Made by a program: the position numbers and the translations under genes. Shown here in pieces: positions 26,444-33,931 of a stretch of 58,859 bases of DNA. The stretch's first letter is position 1; every line of letters begins with the position of its first letter. Location of the stretch: contig CAVJLL010000014.1 in NCBI GenBank assembly GCA_963650385.1, forward strand, positions 1-58,859, written 5' to 3'. Origin of the DNA: CAG-791 sp963650385 (GTDB taxonomy: Bacteria; Bacillota; Clostridia; Lachnospirales; Lachnospiraceae). Below the pieces are notes generated by a model. The model was not told the DNA's origin. It ran no database searches and saw only the letters and a program-made list of their open reading frames with translations.

Positions 26444-27739
26444 ATGAGAATTGCAGCACTTACGAAAACGTCGCAGAGCGAGCTTCTGGAGCTCTTAAAG
26501 GGAAGGAACCCCGCCAGCTACACCGATCAGCAGGCAGCCGTTGATGCCATCATTGCAAACGTGCGGGCAAACGGCGACAAGGCCGTCCTTGACTACGAGC
26601 AGCAGTTCGATCACTGCACGCTGACGCCGGAAACGCTGAAGGTGACGCAGGAGGAGATCGACGAAGCCTATGCCGCACTGGATCCGGAACTTATCGCAGT
26701 AATGAAGCGTGCAGCGGCGAACATTCGGGAGTATCATGAGAAGCAGAAGGTGAACAGCTGGATTTCCATCAAGGAGGACGGCACCATCCTCGGCCAGAAG
26801 GTCACGCCCATCGAGGTCTCCGGCTGCTATGTTCCGGGCGGACGGGCGGTGTATCCGTCCAGCGTGCTGATGAACATCATCCCGGCGAAGGTGGCCGGTG
26901 TTCCGCGCATTATCATGTGCACGCCGCCCGGAGCGGACGGCAAGGCACCGGCAGGGTCGCTTGTAGCAGCCGACATTGCGGGGGCGGACGAAATCTACAA
27001 GGTCGGCGGAGCACAGGCAATCGCGGCTATGGCCTACGGCACACAGACCATCCCGAAGGCGGATAAGATCACAGGCCCCGGCAACATCTACGTCGCACTG
27101 GCCAAAAAGGCGTGCTTTGGCATTACCGGCATTGATTCGGTGGCCGGCCCTTCGGAGATTCTGGTCATTGCGGATGAAACCGCGAACCCCCGTTACATTG
27201 CGGCGGACCTTCTCTCCCAGGCCGAGCACGATCCGTTGGCATCCGCAATCCTTCTGACAACGTCCCGGGCCTTTGCGGAGGCGGTTTCCGCGGAAATCGA
27301 CCGGTTCCTTGAGACCCTGGAGCGGGCGGACATCATCCGCCAGTCGCTCGACAACTACGGCTGCGCTTTTGTCGGCGAGACGACACAGGATCTCATCGAT
27401 GCCGCCAATGCCATTGCATCCGAGCACATGGAAATCGTGACCAAGGATGCCTTTGAGCTGATGACGAAAATAAAAAATGCCGGCGCCATCTTCCTCGGCA
27501 GCTACTCCTCGGAGCCGCTCGGAGACTATTATGCCGGTCCCAACCACATCCTGCCGACCAACGGAACCGCGCGGTTCTTTTCGCCGCTGGGCGTGGACCA
27601 GTTCATCAAGAAAACGAGCATCATTTCCTACTCCAAAGAGGCACTGGAGAAGGTGCATGAGGATGTCGAGCTGTTTGCAAAGAGCGAGGGCCTGACGGCA
27701 CACGCCAATTCCATCGCGGTCCGCTTTGACGGAGAATAA
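26444..27739 (+). CDS. hisD: Histidinol dehydrogenase HisD
   Basis: HisD oxidises histidinol to histidine in two NAD-dependent steps, with a zinc ion. The 431-aa product has the family signature region VAGPSEILVIADETANP, the zinc-site stretch LLSQAEHDPLASA, the catalytic ASEHMEIVTKDA, and GPNHILPTNGTARF. The length is standard. It follows the B1 repeat, so its expression relative to hisZG may depend on that structure. Confidence 0.96.
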   Translation: MRIAALTKTSQSELLELLKGRNPASYTDQQAAVDAIIANVRANGDKAVLDYEQQFDHCTLTPETLKVTQEEIDEAYAALDPELIAVMKRAAANIREYHEKQKVNSWISIKEDGTILGQKVTPIEVSGCYVPGGRAVYPSSVLMNIIPAKVAGVPRIIMCTPPGADGKAPAGSLVAADIAGADEIYKVGGAQAIAAMAYGTQTIPKADKITGPGNIYVALAKKACFGITGIDSVAGPSEILVIADETANPRYIAADLLSQAEHDPLASAILLTTSRAFAEAVSAEIDRFLETLERADIIRQSLDNYGCAFVGETTQDLIDAANAIASEHMEIVTKDAFELMTKIKNAGAIFLGSYSSEPLGDYYAGPNHILPTNGTARFFSPLGVDQFIKKTSIISYSKEALEKVHEDVELFAKSEGLTAHANSIAVRFDGE

Positions 27740-27763
27740 GAAAAACACAGACAGGAGAGCAGC

Positions 27764-28372
27764 ATGGAGAATACGCAGGGCCGTACGGCCAGAGTCACCC
27801 GGACGACCGGAGAGACGGACATCACACTGGAGCTCTCGCTCGACGGGAGCGGCAGCGCGCAGATCGACACCGGCATCGGCTTTTTTGACCATATGCTGGA
27901 TGCCTTTTCGCGGCACGGTCTCTTTGACCTTACGGCCGCGGTGAAGGGCGATCTGGACGTAGACGGACATCACAGCGTGGAGGACTGCGGCATTGTGCTG
28001 GGACAGGCCATCCGGCAGGCCGTCGGGGACAAAAAGGGCATCCGGCGGTACGGATACTTTGTCCTTCCGATGGACGAGGCACTCGTGGTGTGCGCCGTGG
28101 ATCTGTGCGACCGCCCGTATTTTGCATTGTCCGGCGCGGAGCGCTTTGAGGCGGTGCCGACGGTCGGCGGATTTGATACGCAGCTGGTGCGGGAGTTTTT
28201 CTATTCCGTCAGCTACAGCGCCGGCATGAATCTGCATTTCCGGATTCTGGACGGCGTCAATGCACACCACATCATTGAGGCCATGTTCAAGGCGTTCTCC
28301 AAGGCACTGGATATGGCGACGCAGAAGGATCCGAGAATTGAGGATGTGCTGAGCACGAAGGGGTCGCTGTAG
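27764..28372 (+). CDS. hisB: Imidazoleglycerol-phosphate dehydratase HisB
   Basis: HisB dehydrates imidazoleglycerol phosphate in the histidine pathway. The 202-residue form has only the dehydratase domain, without the phosphatase domain found in enterobacteria. Metal-binding motifs are GIGFFDHMLDAFSRHGLFD with DGHHSVEDCGIVLGQA, and, in the second repeat, NAHHIIEAMFKAFSKALDMA. It begins 24 bp after hisD. Confidence 0.96.
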   Translation: MENTQGRTARVTRTTGETDITLELSLDGSGSAQIDTGIGFFDHMLDAFSRHGLFDLTAAVKGDLDVDGHHSVEDCGIVLGQAIRQAVGDKKGIRRYGYFVLPMDEALVVCAVDLCDRPYFALSGAERFEAVPTVGGFDTQLVREFFYSVSYSAGMNLHFRILDGVNAHHIIEAMFKAFSKALDMATQKDPRIEDVLSTKGSL

Positions 28373-28449
28373 GCGGCCGCAGATAAGGACAGGGAATGTG
28401 CAGACCGCACAGGGCAGCAGTACAGCCGCAGAGGATGAGGGAGAGACCG

Positions 28450-29838
28450 ATGGAGCAGGAGAACATGCAGGAGAAGCCGGAAGAAGCCGGCAAGAAGGAA
28501 GGCACCGCAGCAAACGCCGCGTCGAATGCTGCAACAAACGCTGCGTTAAAGAAATTCGTGGCGTGCATCTATTTGAAAAACGGAAAGGCCAACCGGAATC
28601 TGAAGGATTCCCGCGTTGTCAGCGACGATCCGGTGGCACTGGCCAAGACCTATGCCGACGGCGGGGTGGACGCCATCCTTATTTTCGATCAGTCGGAGAA
28701 TGACGAGGAGCACGAGCAGGCAATCGGTATTCTGCGCAGCATCTGCGGACAGGTGAAGGTCCCGATCTACGGCGCCGGACATGTAAACCGCCTGGAGGAC
28801 GTCAAGAAGCTGATCTATGCCGGCTGTGCCAAGGCAGCGCTGAATTTCTCCAAGGAGAGCAATCTGGAGATGCTCAAGGAGGCGGCAGAGCGCTTCGGCA
28901 AGGACCGGATCGCCGCCTGCTACCGTGCGGCGGATGCCATCCACGCGCACAAGGACGAGATCGTCAACTACGTAGATGAGCTGGTTCTGATCGATGAAAC
29001 CGATGTCCGGAACGCGCTGAAGCTCGAGGAGGTGCCGTCCATCCTGACGCTGCCCGAAATCTCGCTGGACAAGGTGCTGGAATTCGGTCAGTTAAAGAGC
29101 GTGAGCGGCATCTCCGGCAACGCCATCAACGACAACATTGAACTGATCGCAGATCTGAAGAAGCTGTGCATGGAAAACGGCATCACCGTTTCCCGCCACA
29201 AGGCCAAATTCTCCTGGAAGGATTTCAAAAAGGATCCCCAGGGACTCGTGCCGGTGGTCGTACAGGAGGCCTCCACGGGAGAGGTATTGATGGTGGCCTA
29301 CATGAACGAGGAGGCCTACGACAATACGGTCTCGACCGGCCGCATGACCTACTGGTCCCGGAGCCGCCAGTCCCTCTGGATCAAGGGAGAGACCAGCGGC
29401 CATTTTCAGTATGTCCGCTCCCTTACGGCAGACTGCGACATGGATACAATCCTTGCAAAGGTCGATCAGATCGGCGCCGCCTGCCACACCGGCAGCCACA
29501 GCTGCTTCTTCCAGACGGACCTTGTGCTGAAGGAAGAGGATGAGCTCGACCCGATGAAGGTGCTCGAACGGGACTACCGGACCATCACCGACCGCAGAGA
29601 ACACCCGAAGGAAGGCTCCTACACAAACTACCTCTTCGACAAGGGAATCGATAAGATGCTCAAGAAGCTCGGCGAGGAGTGCACCGAGGTCGTCATCGCG
29701 GCCAAGAACACCGATTCCACCGAGGTCGTGTACGAGGTGTCGGACCTTCTCTACCACCTGATGGTTGTGATGGCCCAGAAGAACGTGACCTGGAAGGACA
29801 TCACCGAGGAGCTCGTCCGCAGGGCCAAGAACGAATGA
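28450..29838 (+). CDS. hisIE: Fusion: degenerate HisF/HisA-like barrel + HisI (PRA-CH) + HisE (PRA-PH)
   Basis: HisE hydrolyses phosphoribosyl-ATP and HisI opens the ring of phosphoribosyl-AMP. The C-terminal half shows HisI (DCDMD and CHTGSHSCFF metal sites) and HisE (KLGEECTEVVIAAKN). The preceding 200 residues resemble a HisF barrel, but the catalytic Asp of the CLDVKDGR motif is Tyr (ACIYLKNGKANRN), the second one (VAIDA) is lost (AACYRAADA), and the GGGI phosphate loop reads GAGH. This domain is thus probably a non-catalytic scaffold or ligand sensor. ATG 28450 has GAGGGAGA upstream, giving 462 aa; an earlier ATG 28396 lacks one. True hisA, hisF, hisH and hisC are not in the window. Confidence 0.92.
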   Translation: MEQENMQEKPEEAGKKEGTAANAASNAATNAALKKFVACIYLKNGKANRNLKDSRVVSDDPVALAKTYADGGVDAILIFDQSENDEEHEQAIGILRSICGQVKVPIYGAGHVNRLEDVKKLIYAGCAKAALNFSKESNLEMLKEAAERFGKDRIAACYRAADAIHAHKDEIVNYVDELVLIDETDVRNALKLEEVPSILTLPEISLDKVLEFGQLKSVSGISGNAINDNIELIADLKKLCMENGITVSRHKAKFSWKDFKKDPQGLVPVVVQEASTGEVLMVAYMNEEAYDNTVSTGRMTYWSRSRQSLWIKGETSGHFQYVRSLTADCDMDTILAKVDQIGAACHTGSHSCFFQTDLVLKEEDELDPMKVLERDYRTITDRREHPKEGSYTNYLFDKGIDKMLKKLGEECTEVVIAAKNTDSTEVVYEVSDLLYHLMVVMAQKNVTWKDITEELVRRAKNE

Positions 29839-29848
29839 TTGTACTGTT

Positions 29849-29891
29849 CAGAAGCCCTCGGCGACGGGGCCTGTCGCCATGGAAGCTTCTG
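29849..29891 (+). repeat. Hairpin at the end of the his operon, minimal family B-like
   Basis: CAGAAGC/GCTTCTG encloses GGCGAC...GTCGCC with GGGGCCT at the tip. The inner GGCGACGGG/CCTGTCGCC resembles the outermost stem of family B with the interior missing. No T-run follows, so termination is uncertain. Confidence 0.45.
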
Positions 29892-29926
29892 AAGCAGATA
29901 CCGTAGAGAAAACTAGGGAGGGAAGT

Positions 29927-31561
29927 ATGTTTGCATGCCCGGGATGCGGTGCAGGTCTTCGCTTTGACATCGCCAGCCAGCAGCTGCACTGCGACTATTG
30001 CGACGGCTCTTATTCGGTCACAGACTACTCCTACGAGAAGTCTGCGGCAGGCAGGGCCATGTACGACGTGACAGTATTTACCTGCCCTGCGTGCGGCGGC
30101 GAGATCGAGAGCACGGACAACGAGATCATTCAGTTCTGCCCGTTCTGCGGCGCATCCAACGTGCTGTCCTCCCGCGCGGAGGGACGCCTTCGCCCGCAGC
30201 ACATCATTCCCTTTCAGAAAACGAAGGCGGACTGCGTGCAGGCCTTTCAGAAAAAGGCAAAGCGCGCCCTGTTCGCCCCCAAAGAGCTCCGGGACCCCTC
30301 GTTTCTGGAGGGCTTCCGCGGTATTTATCTTCCCTACTGGGAGTATGAGGCGGACCAGGGAACCGAAGGCGACGGCGTAACCTTTAAGGGAACCAAAACC
30401 AATAAGGAATACGAGGATGTCTATGAGATCACGGTCCCCCTTGCAGCGACCTTAAAGGGCCTTCAATACGATGCCTCCAGCTCCTTTGACGACACCATCG
30501 GCGAGGAGATCGCTCCCTTTGGCGGTACGAAGAGCCGGCAGGACTTCGAGCCTGGGTACCTGGCCGGGTTCTACGCGGATACGGCGGACGTTCCTCCGGA
30601 GGTGTATGAGGATCAGATCCGGGAATACGCCGGGGAGCGGACGCAGAAGGAGCTGACCTTGATTTATGCCAAAAAGGGCTACCAGGTCTCCGAGATGCAG
30701 GATGCGAAGGAGGCCTTTCATACGTCCATCCGCTCAGCCGAGCGCCTCCTCGTCCCCGTGTGGTTTCTCACCTTCCGCGGCAAGCGCCGCGTATCCTATT
30801 CCGTGATCAACGGTGAGACAGGCAAAATATCGGCCGACATCCCAGTGGACGTGAAGCGTTACCTTCTGTGCTCCCTGGGGCTGGCGGTTCCGCTGTTTTT
30901 CCTCTTAAATCTGCTGCTTTCGGCAACGGCACCGTCGGCCATGATGGGATGCGGGTTTCTCGCGGCTCTTTGCGGCGCGGTCTATTGCTGGACGATGAGC
31001 TGCATCATCGACCGGGATCAGCATTCGGAGGACCTTGGCTACCAGTATCTGCACGGCGAAAAGCGCGAATACAGGAGCACCTGGAAACGGACGCAGAAGG
31101 CCGGGAAGAAGATCAAGCATAGTGCCGGAACGCTTGGCTGGGGCTTTGTTATTGCTTTTTTCATCATATTCGGAGCTGTGGCCGATGAGCTGGAGTTGTC
31201 CCTGGACTGGCTGCTGGGAGCCTTTGGCTGCTACGGAGCCTTCGGCAGGGCGGAGGCGTACTGTCTGGGCGCCTTTGCTGCCGTGCTTGCCGTGTATTCC
31301 CTGGTGCGGGGAACCGATGCGGCCGATAAGCGTATGATTCCGGAGGCATTGCTTTCGGTGCTGGCCATCTGCGCGGTTCTCATCGTGCGGAAGATCAAGC
31401 CGGTGCAGGACTATTACTACTACGGCGGCATGCTGATCTGCCTGCTGCTCGTGGCGGCGTCGCTTGTCGCGCTGATTTTCCGCTACAACGAGCTCTCCAC
31501 ACACCCCATACCGAATTTCCACGACAGGAAGGGAGGCGGCAGTGATGAAGAACGTCAATAG
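29927..31561 (+). CDS. Zinc-ribbon membrane protein, function unknown
   Basis: The 544-residue protein begins with two zinc ribbons: CPGCGAGLRFD...CDYCDGSY (residues 4-25) and CPACGGEIES...CPFCGASN (about 52-72). A soluble region follows with GFRGIYLPYWEYEADQGTEG and a WFLTFRGKRRVSYSVINGETG repeat-like strand. Several membrane helices fill the C-terminal 230 residues. This layout is common in uncharacterised Firmicutes proteins encoded next to TPM-domain proteins, as here. ATG 29927 follows GAGGGAAG. It overlaps the next gene, implying a two-gene unit. Confidence 0.8.
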   Translation: MFACPGCGAGLRFDIASQQLHCDYCDGSYSVTDYSYEKSAAGRAMYDVTVFTCPACGGEIESTDNEIIQFCPFCGASNVLSSRAEGRLRPQHIIPFQKTKADCVQAFQKKAKRALFAPKELRDPSFLEGFRGIYLPYWEYEADQGTEGDGVTFKGTKTNKEYEDVYEITVPLAATLKGLQYDASSSFDDTIGEEIAPFGGTKSRQDFEPGYLAGFYADTADVPPEVYEDQIREYAGERTQKELTLIYAKKGYQVSEMQDAKEAFHTSIRSAERLLVPVWFLTFRGKRRVSYSVINGETGKISADIPVDVKRYLLCSLGLAVPLFFLLNLLLSATAPSAMMGCGFLAALCGAVYCWTMSCIIDRDQHSEDLGYQYLHGEKREYRSTWKRTQKAGKKIKHSAGTLGWGFVIAFFIIFGAVADELELSLDWLLGAFGCYGAFGRAEAYCLGAFAAVLAVYSLVRGTDAADKRMIPEALLSVLAICAVLIVRKIKPVQDYYYYGGMLICLLLVAASLVALIFRYNELSTHPIPNFHDRKGGGSDEERQ

Positions 31562-32384
31562 GAGTGCAGGCCGGACTTTTTTTGGCCTGTCCGGCCTTCT
31601 TGCGGTGCTGCTTCTGACGCTCCTGCCGAAGGAAGCGCTTTTCGCAGCGGAGTACTGGAGCTGGGACGCAGGGGAAAGCGACCTTGTCTACACCAATGAG
31701 GAGACGGGGTACGGCGTCTACATTCGCGACGAGGAGGACCTTCTTACGGACGAGGAGGAGTCGTCGCTTGCGGAAACCATGAAGGCCGCAACCGCATACG
31801 GGAATGTCCTGTTCCTGTCGGCGGACGGGGACTCTATGGATCCCGAGGACTACCTGGAGACCTATTACGAGGACTGGTTTTCCGAGGACGGCACGGTATT
31901 CTTCGTTGAGATGTCGGTGCGGGAGCTGCGGCTGGAGAATTCCGGCGAGGTCCGGCGGACGATCACCCCGTCCTACAGCAATACCATTACGGACAATGTC
32001 TACCGGATGGCATCGGAGGGCGATTACTATGGGTGCGCAGCCGAGGCATTTTCGGAGTGCATTACGCTCCTGGACGGCGGACGCATTGCAAGACCCATGA
32101 AATACATCTGCAACGCGCTTCTGGCCGTCATTCTGGCGCTTCTGATCAACTATGCGGCCGTTCGGGCCACCAACCGGAACCGCCGGGTTACCGATAAAGA
32201 GCTGGATCAGCAGATCACCGACACGCTCGTTCTGGGCGCGGCCTCCAAAAAGCGCACCGCACACCGCAAACGGGATTCCGGCGGGTCCTCCGGCAGCTCG
32301 TTCTCCGGCGGCGGAGGCGGGGGATTCTCCGGCGGAGGCGGCGGAGGAGGGGGCGGCCACTCCGGCGGAGGGCACAGCTTCTGA
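31545..32384 (+). CDS. TPM-domain membrane protein with glycine-rich tail
   Basis: TPM domains occur in photosystem repair phosphatases and many bacterial membrane proteins of unclear role. This 279-residue protein has a signal peptide (FFGLSGLLAVLLLTLLPKEA), a TPM-like extracytoplasmic domain (DEEDLLTDEEESSLAETMKA, later AEAFSECITLL), one membrane helix near residues 185-205, and a tail of glycine runs with Ser, Phe and His ending GHSGGGHSF. The G-rich C-terminus is a recurrent trait of this family. It overlaps the zinc-ribbon gene by 17 bp. Confidence 0.82.
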   Translation: MKNVNRSAGRTFFGLSGLLAVLLLTLLPKEALFAAEYWSWDAGESDLVYTNEETGYGVYIRDEEDLLTDEEESSLAETMKAATAYGNVLFLSADGDSMDPEDYLETYYEDWFSEDGTVFFVEMSVRELRLENSGEVRRTITPSYSNTITDNVYRMASEGDYYGCAAEAFSECITLLDGGRIARPMKYICNALLAVILALLINYAAVRATNRNRRVTDKELDQQITDTLVLGAASKKRTAHRKRDSGGSSGSSFSGGGGGGFSGGGGGGGGGHSGGGHSF

Positions 32385-32397
32385 AGACATTCAATTT

Positions 32398-32551
32398 GTA
32401 TCTGTTCAGCACCTGCCACATTTCAACGTGAATTGACTGCTTGCAGGCAAATTCACGATTGAAATTGGCAGGCGGCCAAGGCGCGAAGCGCCTCTGGTCA
32501 GCCGCATCGAGGATTTGCAAAGCAAATTCGAGATGGGTGCTGAATAGTTAC
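32398..32551 (-). mobile_element. Family A hairpin element, copy A2 (154 nt)
   Basis: Inserted opposite to A1. Ends GTATCTGTTCAGCACC and GGTGCTGAATAGTTAC are inverted repeats matching at 14 of 16 positions, bounded exactly by TTCAATTT on both sides (32390-32397 and 32552-32559). Relative to A1 the middle hairpin changes from AGGTC/GACCT to AGGCG/CGCCT, keeping both pairs. It fills the gap between the TPM gene and the epimerase gene. Confidence 0.88.
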
Positions 32552-32586
32552 TTCAATTTTATTTTTTGAGATGAAAGGATAAGAAC

Positions 32587-33459
32587 ATGGCAGCTTTAAC
32601 CAAAGGACTTTACGAGAAAAACGGCGTTTCCTACAAGACGCTCACATTGACAGACGGCGAGTATGCACTGACCGTGACGCCCGAGAAGGGCGGCATGGCC
32701 ACCTCCTTTACGAAAAACGGGGAGGAATATCTCTGGCTTCGCGACGGCAACTACGAATCCACGGACCGTCCGCGCTGCGGCATTCCGATTCTGTTCCCCA
32801 GCTGCAGCAAGCCCGACGGCGGCGTGCATCATTTTGACGGCGCCGACTATCCCATCGAGGTGCACGGCTTTGCAGACCTTCTTCCCTGGGAGGTAGCATC
32901 CGCAGAGGGGGACGGCATTGCACTGACGCTTGCACCCAACGGCCTGACCAAATTCGTGTATCCCTTCGATTTCCTCCTGACGATGAACTACCGTCTGGAG
33001 GGCAATACCGCTTTCCTTACGCTGAATGTAAAGAACACCGGCAAAAAGGACCTGCCCTTCAGCGTCGGCTTCCATCCGTATTTTGCGGCGAGCAGCCTGG
33101 AGAACGTGCACTTTGCCATCAAGGCGAAGACCTGCAGCGAGAATGCCAAGGGCGAGCAGCCGGCGGCGCCGGAGACCGTCACGCTGACCCGCAAGGAGGG
33201 CAGCGCCGATTCCATTCGCCTTCTGCAGGGCGTGCAGAGTCCGATGGCCCTCACCGACGAGGGAAGCGGACACAAGGTTACGGTTTCCTTTGACGAGGCG
33301 TGCTTCTCCAACGGTGTATTGTGGCAGCAGGATGCAGAGCGGTTTGTGTGCATGGAGCCCTGGAACGGCTGGGCGAACTCGGTCAATGAGGAGGGGCAGC
33401 ACGAGATCCTGGCTCCCGGGGAGAGCAAGGACTTTGCGTGGAGCGTGACGATCCAGTAA
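32587..33459 (+). CDS. Aldose 1-epimerase family protein
   Basis: Aldose epimerases interconvert alpha and beta anomers of sugars; this subgroup (LacX/YeaD-like) acts on less defined substrates, sometimes hexose 6-phosphates. The 290-aa product has the RCGIPILFPSC start motif, DYPIEVHGFADLLPWEV with a conserved His, and the catalytic FSVGFHPYFA. It has AAAGGATAAG upstream of ATG 32587. Its transcription start may lie within or beside the family A element directly upstream. The genomic context does not indicate a sugar. Confidence 0.88.
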   Translation: MAALTKGLYEKNGVSYKTLTLTDGEYALTVTPEKGGMATSFTKNGEEYLWLRDGNYESTDRPRCGIPILFPSCSKPDGGVHHFDGADYPIEVHGFADLLPWEVASAEGDGIALTLAPNGLTKFVYPFDFLLTMNYRLEGNTAFLTLNVKNTGKKDLPFSVGFHPYFAASSLENVHFAIKAKTCSENAKGEQPAAPETVTLTRKEGSADSIRLLQGVQSPMALTDEGSGHKVTVSFDEACFSNGVLWQQDAERFVCMEPWNGWANSVNEEGQHEILAPGESKDFAWSVTIQ

Positions 33460-33514
33460 GGGTGGTAAAGCCGGGGGTATTGGCCTTCGAGGACGGCCTG
33501 TGCGCGGGCAGTGC

Positions 33515-33714
33515 GTGGTGCGCATGTTTTACTCGCAGGAATTCTCAATGAACGTCGCTTCTTCACCGAACGCCCGATCCGCGCAAACTCGTCCGTCCGC
33601 GGGTCTTCCTGCGGAAGGCCCGCGTCTTGGACTCAAACACGCATGCGCTCCTGTCGGGCTGGTGAAGCCGCTCCTTACATGAGAATTCAGCTGCTCGTAA
33701 AGAATTTGCACCAC
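33515..33714 (-). repeat. Family C structured repeat, copy C2 (about 200 nt)
   Basis: Reverse-oriented copy of 14314-14510. The end stem changes from GGATTCTC/GAGAATCC to GAATTCTC/GAGAATTC, a compensatory pair. CTTCACC/GGTGAAG is a Watson-Crick version of the G-U containing stem in C1. The outer ends are GTGGTGC/GCACCAC. It occupies most of the first half of the 472-bp gap before the exporter operon. Confidence 0.75.
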
Positions 33715-33751
33715 CGCACAGTCCCGCGCGCAGGCCTGTTTACGGTTCACT

Positions 33752-33770
33752 CGCCGGCCAAGCGACAGGG
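33752..33770 (-). repeat. Family B remnant
   Basis: CGCCGGCCAAGCGACAGGG matches the closing arm of family B (compare CGCCGGCCAAACGACAGGG beginning at 2100). The opposite arm is missing, so this is a truncated copy. Confidence 0.5.
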
Positions 33771-33814
33771 GGCCGGCGGCTCCACAGTGACAGGCCGTCC
33801 TCGCGTCACGGTGC

Positions 33815-33877
33815 TTTACAGTGTCCGCATGGAAATGGTATAGTGTACTGTACTGTCACGGTTAGTACAGTGAACAC
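33815..33877 (+). promoter_or_regulatory. Promoter and palindromic operator of the exporter operon
   Basis: TTTACA (33815-33820) and TATAGT (33839-33844) with an 18-bp spacer. Starting in the -10 box, GTGTACTGTACT (33843-33854) faces AGTACAGTGAACAC (33864-33877), an inverted repeat with one inserted base. A repressor at this site would block transcription start. No regulator gene is adjacent. Confidence 0.7.
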
Positions 33878-33931
33878 AGAAATCACACAGTGCAAGGGAG
33901 CGGGACCCGTACCCGCATCGGGAAAACGAAC

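Noticed and set aside
26495..28537. A 680-codon open frame on the - strand opposite hisD and hisB.
   Set aside because: Shadow of two well-supported histidine genes; composition is rich in Arg, Cys and His as expected from reversed GC-rich codons.
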